A stretch of 64,000 nt of DNA from Candidatus Gastranaerophilales bacterium HUM_9 (GCA_002103075.1 DABG01000002.1:109352-173351); one strand, 5' to 3'; positions 9,508 to 18,012 are shown, numbered from the stretch's first letter. Notes: generated from the sequence alone by a model not told the origin. Program-made: numbers and translations.

Positions 9508-9516
9508 ATAATAACT
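9508..9516 (-). promoter_or_regulatory. -10 element placing +1 at the ATG of the Hcp-like gene
   Basis: TATTAT, six bases, then ATG. The 15 bases from the hexamer through the ATG (TATTATATAATTATG) are identical to those before dnaG. No Shine-Dalgarno is present, so a leaderless transcript is likely. The TG of an extended -10 is AG here. Confidence 0.5.
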
Positions 9517-9641
9517 TTTGGAAGATATTTTTAAATTAGACACCCGAGTTATTTTGCGAATAAATGTCATAATAAGACATGAACAATGTAAAACGACATA
9601 ATAATCCATAAACCAACGGTTCTATAACCACCATATACATC

Positions 9642-9740
9642 GTCCTGAACTTGCGTATTTTGTACTCTGCCAAATAAAACATTAAGTATTGTTTTCTGAG
9701 AGGTAAGTGAAACAATAATCCACGACAGTTTCAGGACTCC
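9642..9740. repeat. Family D repeat, long form
   Basis: GTCCTGAAC at the left end is complementary to GTTTCAGGAC at the right end (9728-9737). The interior shares GTGAAACAATAATCCACGAC-like sequence with the long form at 53409-53560 (tgtgaaacaataattcaagac). An AACGGTTCTATAACCACC string lies just to the left. Confidence 0.65.
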
Positions 9741-9751
9741 TGAGAACACAA

Positions 9752-9910
9752 TCAATCATTATTTGACGCAACTTTTTTAACTTTCAAAACTTTATTTTCT
9801 ACTTCCAACTCAACTTCATCATTTTCTGGGTCAATATCTAAAAGCTGGAGTATCGCTTTTTGAATCAATAATGCCCAAGCATTACCACTTTTATATAATT
9901 TCTTCTTCAT
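9752..9910 (-). CDS. AbrB/MazE-like antitoxin-type small protein
   Basis: A 52-residue protein reading MKKKLYKSGNAWALLIQKAI and then LQLLDIDPENDEVELEVENKVLKVKK. This matches the SpoVT/AbrB swapped-hairpin fold, where KSGN(S/A)WAL(L/P)IPK is the family signature. Such proteins are usually the antitoxins of type II modules or transition-state regulators, binding DNA as dimers. GAGGAATT gives a strong ribosome binding site. No PIN or MazF toxin follows; the divergent gene at 9985 is not a recognisable toxin. The two 17-bp direct repeats in the shared upstream region are the natural candidates for its binding sites. Confidence 0.72.
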   Translation of the reverse strand: MKKKLYKSGNAWALLIQKAILQLLDIDPENDEVELEVENKVLKVKKVASNND

Positions 9911-9931
9911 AATTCCTCTTTTATATACGAA

Positions 9932-9977
9932 ATACTTTACAATGGAAATGGTTTATTTTATACTTTCCAATGGAAAG
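9932..9977. promoter_or_regulatory. Two 17-bp direct repeats, probable operators
   Basis: ATACTTTACAATGGAAA (9932-9948) and ATACTTTCCAATGGAAA (9960-9976) differ at one base and lie 28 bp apart, start to start, between divergent genes. The second copy also contains the inverted repeat CTTTCCA-A-TGGAAAG. They fit autoregulation by the AbrB-like protein. The TGGAAAG also serves as ribosome binding site for the gene at 9985. Confidence 0.6.
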
Positions 9978-9984
9978 ACATTAT

Positions 9985-10320
9985 ATGAAAAAATCATTTG
10001 AATCTAAATTACTTCACAATATAAAACTACAGAAACAATATTTTTTAAAAAAATATTTTAATTACAATATCAATAGCATAAATACTATAGCACTTTTTAT
10101 TGTTACTGAATTATTGAAAATATTTGAAAAGGGATTTATTATCTCATATTTTTCACAATGTGGATTTACGAACTATACTGATAGCAAAAATTATTGGGAA
10201 CTTGATAATAAAAACCGAAAAAATCTAGATATATATCATTTTTCAATGATTAAAATTAATATACATATAAAAGCAATTTTAGATGAATTAAACAAAATAT
10301 TAAGTCGAATCAATAAATAA
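9985..10320 (+). CDS. Uncharacterised small protein
   Basis: A 111-residue, Lys/Asn/Ile-rich protein (pI clearly basic) that I do not recognise. It is predicted mostly helical, with a central hydrophobic stretch (TIALFIVTELLKIFEKGFII) that could be a membrane-associated helix, and a C-terminal amphipathic helix. I take the ATG at 9985 because GGAAAG lies seven bases upstream; an in-frame ATG at 9970 lacks this. It is divergent from the AbrB-like gene and shares its operator-like repeats, so it may be the regulated partner or a toxin. That is inference from position only. Confidence 0.5.
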   Translation: MKKSFESKLLHNIKLQKQYFLKKYFNYNINSINTIALFIVTELLKIFEKGFIISYFSQCGFTNYTDSKNYWELDNKNRKNLDIYHFSMIKINIHIKAILDELNKILSRINK

Positions 10321-10343
10321 TTGTTTGGTTGTAATTGCAGTAG

Positions 10344-10363
10344 GTTGGGGTTTCTACCCCAAC
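10344..10363. terminator. Hairpin between convergent genes
   Basis: GTTGGGGT (10344-10351), loop TTCT, ACCCCAAC (10356-10363). No long T-run follows on either strand. It lies between the convergent gene ends at 10320 and 10391, so it probably terminates the sigma-factor operon, the small gene, or both. Confidence 0.55.
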
Positions 10364-10390
10364 AAAGTACATACAGAACTGCTGAACAAC

Positions 10391-11371
10391 CTACTTAATA
10401 TAACTCTTAATATCAGAATTAATCCCTTTAGACTTACAGAGTTTTTTCAACTTTGAAATCGCTCTGTTTTCAATCTGTCTAATACGTTCTCTTGAAACAT
10501 TGAAATAGTTTCCAACTTCTTCAAGTGTACGTTTTTCCCCCTCAGAGTCCAATCCGTAACGCAAAATCAATACATCACGTTCCTTTTTGCTCAAATGTTC
10601 AAGCATCTTTGTAGTATCAAGTTGCAAATTCTCATTAGATACCATCAATTCAGGTTCAGCAGAGCTTTCGTCCACAATATAATCTATAATCTTGTTAGCG
10701 TCTTCTTTTTGGTTAGTCGGTGTATCAATACTGATAGTAGTTTGAGCCGATTTAGAAATCTCTGCCAATTTTTTTACAGAAATACCCAACTCATCAGCCA
10801 ATTCAACCTTTGTAGGTGTTCTACCCAACTTTGAACCCAACGCCAAAGAAGTTTTTCTTATCTTTGTAAGTGTATCAATCAAGTGCATAGGCAATCTTAT
10901 CATTCTTGATTTATCAGCGATAGCACGTGTAATTGATTGTTGAATCCACCAAGTTGCATAAGTAGAAAACTTGAACCCTTTTGTATAATCAAACTTTTCA
11001 GTTGCTCTAATCAAGCCCATATTCCCTTCTTGTATCAAGTCAAGAAAAGATAATCCACGACCTGCGTACTTTTTAGCAATACTAACAACAAGTCTTAAGT
11101 TAGCATTAATAAGGATTTTTCTTGATAGTTCACAATGTTCTTCTTTTATTTTTTTTGCAACCTCAAGTTCTTCTTCCTTTGACAACAACGGTATTTTACC
11201 GATTTGTTGCAAATAAAGTTTTACGGAGTCATCAACTCCTGCATCTGATTCAACCTCGTGTTTTGAATTTTCTTCATCTTGAGCAATATCGTTTTCAAAC
11301 TGGTCAAAATCAATACCCTCATCTGATATATCATCAATTCCTAATGAAAAATTATCAACAGTATCCATCAT
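10391..11371 (-). CDS. RpoD-family sigma-70 factor (group 2-like)
   Basis: A 326-residue RNA polymerase sigma subunit. After an acidic N-terminus come region 1.2 (DDSVKLYLQQIGKIPLLSKE), region 2 (NLRLVVSIAKKYAGRG, LDLIQEGNMGLIRATEKFDY, STYATWWIQQSITRAI), region 3 and a complete region 4. Region 4 has the HTH EEVGNYFNVSRERIRQIENRA. It lacks the region 1.1 expected of a full primary sigma and is distinct from the rpoD-like gene at 34542-35597, which follows dnaG. It therefore looks like an accessory group 2 factor, as in cyanobacteria and their relatives. AAGGGA precedes the first ATG. It is last in the comEC-nadA-rlmB run, 11 bases after rlmB. Confidence 0.88.
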   Translation of the reverse strand: MMDTVDNFSLGIDDISDEGIDFDQFENDIAQDEENSKHEVESDAGVDDSVKLYLQQIGKIPLLSKEEELEVAKKIKEEHCELSRKILINANLRLVVSIAKKYAGRGLSFLDLIQEGNMGLIRATEKFDYTKGFKFSTYATWWIQQSITRAIADKSRMIRLPMHLIDTLTKIRKTSLALGSKLGRTPTKVELADELGISVKKLAEISKSAQTTISIDTPTNQKEDANKIIDYIVDESSAEPELMVSNENLQLDTTKMLEHLSKKERDVLILRYGLDSEGEKRTLEEVGNYFNVSRERIRQIENRAISKLKKLCKSKGINSDIKSYIK

Positions 11372-11382
11372 TTTAAAATCCC

Positions 11383-12120
11383 TTATTTTTTGGTAAGTCG
11401 TTGTCTTACACTTTCGTAAACTATGATACTAAGAGCATTTGAAACATTCAAAGAGTTAAAATCATTGAACATAGGTATATTTACTGAAAAATCTGCCAAT
11501 TTCAACAATGTTTTTGACACGCCTGAATGTTCACCGCCCATAACTATTGCAAAATTCATATCGCAATAATCTATATCATAATAATTTTGTTTTGCTGATG
11601 CATCAGTTGCAATTACCCACCAGTTGTTATCTTTTAGTATTTGGACAGCACTAGATAGGCTATTGACTTTTATAATATCTATATGATTAATAGCTCCTGC
11701 ACTCGTTTTTTCAACAACAGAAGTTATTTGGCAATTTCTTCTTGATGGGATAAGTACACCTTTTACCCCTGCACAAACGCAAGTTCTAATAATCGCACCG
11801 ATATTATGAACATCTTCCACACCATCTAAGATTACCAAAGATGCGTTTTCTTTGTATTTTTCTATAAAATCTTCAAGCTCAACATACTTTATAGGTGCAA
11901 CCTGAGCAATAACTCCTTGATGATTCAAACCATCATACTGAGCCAATTTGTCACGACCAACAAACTGAAAAACAACAGACTTCTGTTGAGCAAGTTTTTT
12001 AATCTGCTCAATCTTATTATCAGAATGGTTGGTTCTTGAGATAAGGATTTTGTTAATCTCTCTATCACTTTGAAGTGCTTCTATAACCGAGTTTTTACCA
12101 TATATAATATCGTTCTGCAT
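11383..12120 (-). CDS. rlmB: 23S rRNA 2'-O-methyltransferase, TrmH/SpoU family (RlmB-like)
   Basis: A 245-residue SPOUT methyltransferase that, in the RlmB family, methylates the 2'-OH of G2251 in 23S rRNA using SAM. The N-terminal ~75 residues (IIYGKNSVIEALQS) are the L30e-like substrate-binding domain. The three SpoU motifs follow: NIGAIIRTC, MGGEHSGVSKTLLKLADFSV, and SLNVSNALSIIVYE. GGTGAAATT precedes the ATG. It lies 10 bases after nadA and 11 bases before the sigma factor, suggesting one transcript. The exact modified residue is inferred from the family; TrmH-type tRNA methylation is a less likely alternative given the N-terminal domain. Confidence 0.88.
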   Translation of the reverse strand: MQNDIIYGKNSVIEALQSDREINKILISRTNHSDNKIEQIKKLAQQKSVVFQFVGRDKLAQYDGLNHQGVIAQVAPIKYVELEDFIEKYKENASLVILDGVEDVHNIGAIIRTCVCAGVKGVLIPSRRNCQITSVVEKTSAGAINHIDIIKVNSLSSAVQILKDNNWWVIATDASAKQNYYDIDYCDMNFAIVMGGEHSGVSKTLLKLADFSVNIPMFNDFNSLNVSNALSIIVYESVRQRLTKK

Positions 12121-12130
12121 AATTTCACCA

Positions 12131-13066
12131 TTACTTAGAAGCCTTTAACATTCTATCAATACAAGCAACTGCTTTTTTAGCAACAGCTTCATCAACAGTG
12201 ATTTCGTGTTCTTCTTTATCAAGAGCGTTATAAATATCTTGCAAAGTATGCCATTTCATATTTGGACAAATTACGCTATTTTTAATAAGGATAAATTCTT
12301 TTTCAGGATAATCACGTTTAAGTCTATCCACAACACCTTTTTCTGTAGCGATAATAAATCTTTTCGCATCACTTTCAATAGCATATTTCATAATACCTGT
12401 TGTGCTACCAACATAATCAGCCAACTTCACAACCTCGTGGTGACATTCTGGGTGAGCCAAAACAAGTGCATCAGGATATTTTTCTCTTGCTTCAATTATG
12501 TCTTTTGGTTTAATTTGCAAGTGAGTTGGACAGAATCCTGGATAAGTCGTAACCTTGATATTACCTAACTTATGTTCAACCCATTTTCCTAAATATGTGT
12601 CAGGCAAAAATAAAATTTCTTTTTCATTCATTGATTGAACAACTTTCACAGCATTTGAGCTTGTGCAACACATATCACACTCTGACTTAACTTCTGCTGT
12701 TGAATTGATATAACAAACAACAGGGATATTAGGGTGTTTTGCCTTAAACTCTCTTACTTGCTCTAAATCAATCATATCAGCCATTCTGCAACCTGACTCT
12801 AATCTAGGTAGCAAAACTTTTTTGTCAGGTGATAAAATTTTTGCAGTCTGTGCCATAAAATAAACTCCTGCAAATACGATTATGTCTGCATCTGTTTCGT
12901 TTGCTTTTTGGCTCAAGTATAATGAATCGCCAACAAAATCAGCTACTTCATCAATTTCAATGTTTTGATATGAATGTGCTAAAATTACAGCATTCTTTTT
13001 TTCTTTTAATTCTTTAATTTTTTCTATTAAATTACTTTTTGAATCCATCGTGTTTATAATACCCAT
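12131..13066 (-). CDS. nadA: Quinolinate synthase NadA
   Basis: A 311-residue [4Fe-4S] enzyme that condenses iminoaspartate with dihydroxyacetone phosphate to quinolinate, the first dedicated product of de novo NAD synthesis. It has AHSYQNIEI, FAGVYFMAQTAKILSPDKKVLLP and the three cluster-region cysteines in GCRMADM, GFCPTH and ICPNMKWHTL, plus AHPECHHEVV. The length fits the short NadA form. NadB and NadC are not in this window. Translation may begin at the first ATG (MGIINTM) or at Met7. A TATTAT box lies seven bases before the latter, so the start is uncertain by six codons. Confidence 0.93.
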   Translation of the reverse strand: MGIINTMDSKSNLIEKIKELKEKKNAVILAHSYQNIEIDEVADFVGDSLYLSQKANETDADIIVFAGVYFMAQTAKILSPDKKVLLPRLESGCRMADMIDLEQVREFKAKHPNIPVVCYINSTAEVKSECDMCCTSSNAVKVVQSMNEKEILFLPDTYLGKWVEHKLGNIKVTTYPGFCPTHLQIKPKDIIEAREKYPDALVLAHPECHHEVVKLADYVGSTTGIMKYAIESDAKRFIIATEKGVVDRLKRDYPEKEFILIKNSVICPNMKWHTLQDIYNALDKEEHEITVDEAVAKKAVACIDRMLKASK

Positions 13067-13105
13067 TATTACTTATTTTCTACATTATACAACAAAAAAA
13101 TTTTG

Positions 13106-15505
13106 TTAAGAACTACCTGATAATCGTTTGTAGAATTTGTGGGTTTTCGGGTTAAATCCGTCCAATTCATACATGTTATCAGGCTTAAATATTACACGTA
13201 TAGCGTTAGCTTTATCAGTTCTAAGCACTTTTGATTTTTCTAAAATCTTAACAGTTACTGGTGACGGGTGACCGTATTTGTTGAACCCTACTGATATCAA
13301 CGAGGCTTTCGGATTAAGTGTCGTCATCAACTTTTTATCTACAACTCCTCTTGCTCCGTGATGACCTACCTTGAATACTGTTATATCTTTTGGTAAGTCT
13401 ACTCTACTCAAAGCTCTTACTCCAGCGTCACCTGTAAACAACATTTTATTTTTACCATAAGTTGTTAACATGATTATTGAGTTTTCGTTATCTGAATTGC
13501 TAAAATCTGTTTTTGAGATATCTGGCTTAATTACTTTCATCTCAAAATTATTTTCTTTGCAGATTATGTCACCATCTTTTACTAAGACTTTTTCAGTCAT
13601 AGATTTTCTATTAATTGCTTTTGTAATATATTTTGCAATCGGCTTTTTGTCCACAAGCGAATTCACATAAACCTTTTTCACTTTTAATGTGTAAATAATA
13701 TCTTCTGCCCCACCTGCGTGGTCTGCGTCAAAGTGAGTTAGGATTATTCCATCAATATTCTTTATACCTTTATCTTTGAGGTATTTTAGGATAATTATTT
13801 CAGCCTGAGATTTGCTACCATTGTAACCAGAACGACCTGTATCAACCATATAGTATTTGTTTGCAGGTGTTTTTAATAGAAACGCATCAGCGTTACCAAC
13901 ATCAAACGCAATAACTTCAAAATTATTGTTTGGTATTTTTATAAAAATTGATAAGGCTAAAACTAAAGTCAGGGTTAAGGTAGGGATTAAGACCTTTTTA
14001 TTTTGAGTTTTCAATAAATAAATCACAGCTAAAAGAATTAGATAATATAACAATATCTGAATAATTGATGGGTGAGTTGTTATATATAATGAGTGTGGAA
14101 GATTTGCAAAGAATTCTGAAATAAATACTAAACCTGTTAAACAAGGATTTAGTACAAAATCGAATACTTTACAAACAAAAGATGCGATACAAGGTATTAG
14201 TGCAAATACAGAACTTACAAATCCACCAAAACTGATTACAGATAAAAATGGCATTGTCAAAATATTTGCAAACACTGAGTATACACTAATTGTATTAAAG
14301 TAAAACATCTGTATTGGAATAACCCATGCCTGTGCAATTATTGGGATAAATATGGCACTTGAGATGAGAATTGGAACTCTGTTCATATATTTTAAGACTG
14401 CATCAGCAGAGATAAGGATACCAAAAGTTACAATAAACGATAACTGAAAGCCAACATCGTTTATGTAAGCAGGATTAAATAACAACATTAATAACGCTAC
14501 AAACGACAATAGAGAAATTGAGTGTGCATCTCTATCTATTAATTTTCCTAAGAAAATAAATATCAGCATAAGTGCGGCACGAACAACAGATGCACCTAGA
14601 CCAGTCATAAGAGCATAGAATATTATTGTCAAAATTCCACAGACAAGCCGAAGTTTGTATGGAACACCAAGCCTTACCAAGAAGAATAATAAGAAACTAC
14701 TAATAAAACCTACGTTCATACCAGATGCCGCAAGAATATGGAGCAAACCTGAATTGATAAAAGATGTTTTAATATAATCAGGTGGTGCGATTGCATCATC
14801 ACCAAACACAACTCCACCTAGTATTTCTATATTTGGACTTTTTAAATATTCAGAATGAGCAGTTATGACATCTTCACGCTTTATGTTCAAATATTGCATA
14901 AGTTTGTTTTTCATAGATAGCTTTTGTGGAACAAATGTTACTTTATCTTCTTTTGAGTAGAACGTTGTGTAAACGTTAAAGTTTCTAAGATACTTATCAT
15001 ACGAAAACTGTGAGGGGTTCGTTGCAGTAAAAGGTTTTCTTAATTTACCATCGATTATATAATGATTTCCTATCAAAAACTGATTAGGACGAGGCTTTGG
15101 AGAGTTTGTTTTGATTGTCACAAGCACTCTTGCTTTTACGTTTTCTTGATTAAATTTATCCACATCAAAGAAAAACTTCACTTTTCCATCACCATTTGAG
15201 GTTGGAACAGAAGATATTTCTCCTGATAATTCACACTGAGAGGGAGCTTTATCAAACAACATATCAGATGGTTTTACACGATAACTCGCATAAAAGAACC
15301 CGAAATAGAATAAGAAAATATAAACTAATGGAAGTTTAAGGTTGTTGAATTTTATCACTAAAAACACAAGAAAAACTGTAAATATTGCACCGAATAGGAT
15401 TGGAGACTCGGTAAAGAATGCATACAAACCCAATATATAAACTATTGAAAGAGATAGCATCAAAACATTCTTGTTTTGATAAAGTTCTGATAAAAACTTA
15501 TTCAT
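13106..15505 (-). CDS. comEC: ComEC/Rec2 DNA-uptake channel
   Basis: A 799-residue inner-membrane protein that forms the channel for single-stranded DNA during natural transformation. The first ~60 residues are membrane helices, followed by an OB-like DUF4131 segment (about 85-190). Next is the Competence domain (HILAASGMNVGFISSFLLFF through about 480) with many hydrophobic helices. A C-terminal metallo-beta-lactamase nuclease domain follows, with ILTHFDADHAGGAED and VGHHGARG as metal-site motifs. All three domains are present, so it is probably functional. It starts an apparent comEC-nadA-rlmB-sigma operon. No ribosome binding site is visible; an extended -10 puts +1 exactly at its ATG. Confidence 0.93.
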   Translation of the reverse strand: MNKFLSELYQNKNVLMLSLSIVYILGLYAFFTESPILFGAIFTVFLVFLVIKFNNLKLPLVYIFLFYFGFFYASYRVKPSDMLFDKAPSQCELSGEISSVPTSNGDGKVKFFFDVDKFNQENVKARVLVTIKTNSPKPRPNQFLIGNHYIIDGKLRKPFTATNPSQFSYDKYLRNFNVYTTFYSKEDKVTFVPQKLSMKNKLMQYLNIKREDVITAHSEYLKSPNIEILGGVVFGDDAIAPPDYIKTSFINSGLLHILAASGMNVGFISSFLLFFLVRLGVPYKLRLVCGILTIIFYALMTGLGASVVRAALMLIFIFLGKLIDRDAHSISLLSFVALLMLLFNPAYINDVGFQLSFIVTFGILISADAVLKYMNRVPILISSAIFIPIIAQAWVIPIQMFYFNTISVYSVFANILTMPFLSVISFGGFVSSVFALIPCIASFVCKVFDFVLNPCLTGLVFISEFFANLPHSLYITTHPSIIQILLYYLILLAVIYLLKTQNKKVLIPTLTLTLVLALSIFIKIPNNNFEVIAFDVGNADAFLLKTPANKYYMVDTGRSGYNGSKSQAEIIILKYLKDKGIKNIDGIILTHFDADHAGGAEDIIYTLKVKKVYVNSLVDKKPIAKYITKAINRKSMTEKVLVKDGDIICKENNFEMKVIKPDISKTDFSNSDNENSIIMLTTYGKNKMLFTGDAGVRALSRVDLPKDITVFKVGHHGARGVVDKKLMTTLNPKASLISVGFNKYGHPSPVTVKILEKSKVLRTDKANAIRVIFKPDNMYELDGFNPKTHKFYKRLSGSS

Positions 15506-15511
15506 AAAGAA

Positions 15512-15520
15512 ATTATAACA
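15512..15520 (-). promoter_or_regulatory. Extended -10 promoter of comEC, leaderless
   Basis: Read on the minus strand: TG-T-TATAAT, then TTCTTT, then ATG. The hexamer-to-ATG gap of six bases makes the A of ATG the expected +1. Confidence 0.65.
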
Positions 15521-15536
15521 AAAATATGGTTAGATA

Positions 15537-15545
15537 TGCTATAAT
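15537..15545 (+). promoter_or_regulatory. Extended -10 promoter of uvrC, leaderless or nearly so
   Basis: TG-C-TATAAT is followed after seven bases by the ATG at 15553. The predicted +1 is the base before that ATG, and no Shine-Dalgarno is visible. It is back-to-back with the comEC promoter, with only 16 bases between the two elements. Confidence 0.62.
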
Positions 15546-15552
15546 TAAATGT

Positions 15553-17211
15553 ATGAATGAAGAATTGGCACTATCATTAAAACTTGTTCCTACTCTACCT
15601 GGATGTTATATTTATTACGATAAAGATGGTGAGATAATCTATATTGGCAAGGCTAAGAACTTAAAAAGGAGAGTATCTAGCTATTTTAATAGAACACAGG
15701 ATAGGGTTAAGGTTGCAGTATTAGTTTCAAAGATTGAGAAGATGGAATATATTATCACTGACTCAGAGGTTGAGGCTTTGATTTTAGAATCACATCTTAT
15801 AAAGGAACATAAGCCTAAGTATAATATATTATTAAAAGACGACAAAAATTATCCATATTTTTTGATTACAGATGAAGATTATCCAAGAATACGAGTTGTA
15901 AGAAAGAAGAACTTAAACCAAGAAAAAGGTAGATATTATGGACCGTACACTAATTCACGAGCGATGTATTCTACTTTAGATTTTTTAAAAAAGATTTTCC
16001 CTTTAAAACAGTGTAAAAAGCCAAAGTTTTCAAATCGACCTTGCCTATATTATCATATCGGGAAATGCTTAGCACCTTGTCAAGGAAAGGTTAGCCCTGA
16101 AGAATATCAAAATTTGGTTAATCAAGTTGAACTGTTTTTGTCTGGTAAACAATCTGAATTGATTAAGAAACTTAAAAATCAAATGGAAGAATACGCTAAA
16201 ACTGAACAGTTTGAAAAAGCTGCAAGAATGCGTGATAGCTTTATGGACTTGCAAAAGACACTTGAACATCAAAAAGTCGTTTACGAAAATAGCAAACTTA
16301 ATGAAGATATTATTGCAAGCATATATGAGGACGGAATTTTTGTATTTGTAATTTTATTGATACGTGAGGGACGATTGATTGATAAAAAAGAGTTCACTTA
16401 TTTTGTTGAAAACGAGGATAAGGACGAATTCTTTAAAACAGTTTTTCAAGAATATTATTCTACATTGATGCTTGAATATCCTGATAAAATTGTGTCTAGC
16501 GATTTGGAGAAATTAAACGCAAAGAACCTCTATCAAGAATGGTTAGAGGTTATAGCACATAAAAAGATAAAAATAAGCTATGGTAAAGCCAAACAGGGTA
16601 AAGAACTTTCTAATTTAGCTATGAAAAATGCAAAGATTGTTTATGATAACGCAAAAATTAAGAAGATGAGCGACATTAGGAATGACTTTAATGAAGTTGG
16701 AAGTTACTTGCAAGAAAGATTGCAGTTGAAGAATTTTCCTAATAGGATTGAGTGCTATGATATTTCACACATTCAGGGTACAAATACGGTTGCTTCTATG
16801 GTCGTTTTTCATAATGGGTTGAGTAAAAAGACGGCTTATAAAAAGTTCAAGATAAAGAGCACAGAGGGTAAACCTGATGACTTTTTATCTATGAAAGAGG
16901 TTTTGACAAGACGGTTGAAACGATTAGGCGAAAAAAATTGGGAAAAACCTGACTTAATTATTATCGATGGTGGTAAGGGTCAGTTATCATCTGTTATGCA
17001 GGTGGTTGAGGAGATGGGAGTAAGTGATATCGACTTTGTTTCACTTGCTAAAAGAGAAGAAGAAGTATTTTTGCCACATCAATCTGAATCTATTAGAATA
17101 CCTATAAATTCAAATGCAATGTTTTTGATACAGAGAATACGAGATGAGGCACATAGATTTGCTATCACTTATCATAGAGATTTGAGGTCAAAGGCACTTA
17201 AACAGAAATAA
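15553..17211 (+). CDS. uvrC: UvrABC nuclease subunit UvrC lacking the C-terminal HhH domain
   Basis: A 552-residue subunit of the nucleotide-excision-repair nuclease, which makes both incisions around a UvrB-bound lesion. It has an N-terminal GIY-YIG domain (PGCYIYYDKDGEIIYIGKAK) and a Cys-containing insert (FSNRPCLYYHIGKCLAPC). The UVR/UvrB-binding helix pair lies near residues 190-230. The RNase H-like domain has CYDISHIQGT and LIIIDGGKGQL, and ends DEAHRFAITYHRDLRSKA. The protein stops there, whereas standard UvrC continues about 50-60 residues with a helix-hairpin-helix pair. No such sequence follows in any frame before the convergent gene at 17219. I set the start at 15553 from the promoter position and family alignment; an upstream ATG at 15526 lies on the promoter. 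Confidence 0.93.
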   Translation: MNEELALSLKLVPTLPGCYIYYDKDGEIIYIGKAKNLKRRVSSYFNRTQDRVKVAVLVSKIEKMEYIITDSEVEALILESHLIKEHKPKYNILLKDDKNYPYFLITDEDYPRIRVVRKKNLNQEKGRYYGPYTNSRAMYSTLDFLKKIFPLKQCKKPKFSNRPCLYYHIGKCLAPCQGKVSPEEYQNLVNQVELFLSGKQSELIKKLKNQMEEYAKTEQFEKAARMRDSFMDLQKTLEHQKVVYENSKLNEDIIASIYEDGIFVFVILLIREGRLIDKKEFTYFVENEDKDEFFKTVFQEYYSTLMLEYPDKIVSSDLEKLNAKNLYQEWLEVIAHKKIKISYGKAKQGKELSNLAMKNAKIVYDNAKIKKMSDIRNDFNEVGSYLQERLQLKNFPNRIECYDISHIQGTNTVASMVVFHNGLSKKTAYKKFKIKSTEGKPDDFLSMKEVLTRRLKRLGEKNWEKPDLIIIDGGKGQLSSVMQVVEEMGVSDIDFVSLAKREEEVFLPHQSESIRIPINSNAMFLIQRIRDEAHRFAITYHRDLRSKALKQK

Positions 17212-17218
17212 TTAATAA

Positions 17219-17545
17219 TTAATTATATTTATCAATTAGTTTGTATATTTCATAAATCAGATTTGCTTGCTTATTATCTGATATTAGGGATAGGGTTTTT
17301 GTTATTTCTTCGGTTGATAAGTTATCGTTTAATTTTGAAAAATCGAAAAGGTCTTTTAATGATACATTTAGAGCATTAGATATTGATATCAACAAATCAA
17401 GAGGAGGGTTAGTTAATCCTTGCTCAATTTTTGAAATGTGATTTTTACTTCTATCCACAAGTTCAGCTAAATTTTCTTGAGTAATATTTTGCCTTTTGCG
17501 AATATGTTTGATATTTTCACCTAATAAATGTTTAATTTTATCCAT
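17219..17545 (-). CDS. XRE-family helix-turn-helix regulator
   Basis: A 108-residue protein with a Cro/C1-type HTH at about residues 6-65 (IRKRQNITQENLAELVDRSK, NHISKIEQGLTNPPLDLL) followed by a short helical tail likely used for dimerisation. The genes it controls are unknown. It is convergent with uvrC, seven bases apart, and divergent from a second XRE gene, so the pair may form a small regulatory switch. It has no obvious ribosome binding site. Confidence 0.85.
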   Translation of the reverse strand: MDKIKHLLGENIKHIRKRQNITQENLAELVDRSKNHISKIEQGLTNPPLDLLISISNALNVSLKDLFDFSKLNDNLSTEEITKTLSLISDNKQANLIYEIYKLIDKYN

Positions 17546-17601
17546 ACAATATATGCTTTCAAATTAATACTACAAAGGAATAACGAATTTATAAACAAAA
17601 C

Positions 17602-17644
17602 TTGATAATTATTTTTGCATGATATATAATCATGTCATGATTAT
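17602..17644 (+). promoter_or_regulatory. Sigma-70 promoter overlapped by a 19-bp palindrome
   Basis: TTGATA (17602-17607), a 17-base spacer and TATAAT (17625-17630) make a near-consensus promoter for the gene at 17674. ATAATCATG-T-CATGATTAT (17626-17644) is a perfect 9-bp inverted repeat covering the -10 and the start region. This is a classic repressor operator position and suggests autoregulation by one of the two flanking XRE proteins. Confidence 0.72.
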
Positions 17645-17673
17645 TCTAAAACAATTTACACTTGGAGAGGTAA

Positions 17674-18012
17674 TTGCACCAAATGAAAAATCTTAATTTA
17701 AAGAACATCGGGAGCTTGATAAAAGCAAAACGAAAAGAGATGGGGTATACTCAATCAGAACTTGCTGATAAGGTTGGGATAAGTGCTCAACACTGCTCTA
17801 GAATTGAAAGAGGGGAATATATTCCTAGCTTACAAACTTTTTTAGTTATCGTTGAGGTTTTAAATTTAGATATTTCTAAATTACAACTCAAAGATGATAA
17901 CGACATTTCATCAACTATGTATGAAATATTGAGGTTGTTGGAGAAATTCAATAACACTCAACAACAGGCTGTTTTGTCGTTTTTAAAAACGATGAACCCT
18001 GTTAACGCTTGA
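17674..18012 (+). CDS. XRE-family helix-turn-helix regulator
   Basis: A 112-residue protein with a Cro/C1 HTH at about residues 10-65 (IKAKRKEMGYTQSELADKVG, CSRIERGEYIPSL) and a helical C-terminus ending QQAVLSFLKTM. GGAGAGG lies three to six bases before the TTG at 17674, and twelve or more before the ATG at 17683, so TTG is the likelier start. The strong promoter with a palindrome over its -10 suggests tight negative control. It is about 30-40 percent similar by eye in the HTH to its divergent neighbour, but the tails differ. Confidence 0.85.
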   Translation: MHQMKNLNLKNIGSLIKAKRKEMGYTQSELADKVGISAQHCSRIERGEYIPSLQTFLVIVEVLNLDISKLQLKDDNDISSTMYEILRLLEKFNNTQQQAVLSFLKTMNPVNA

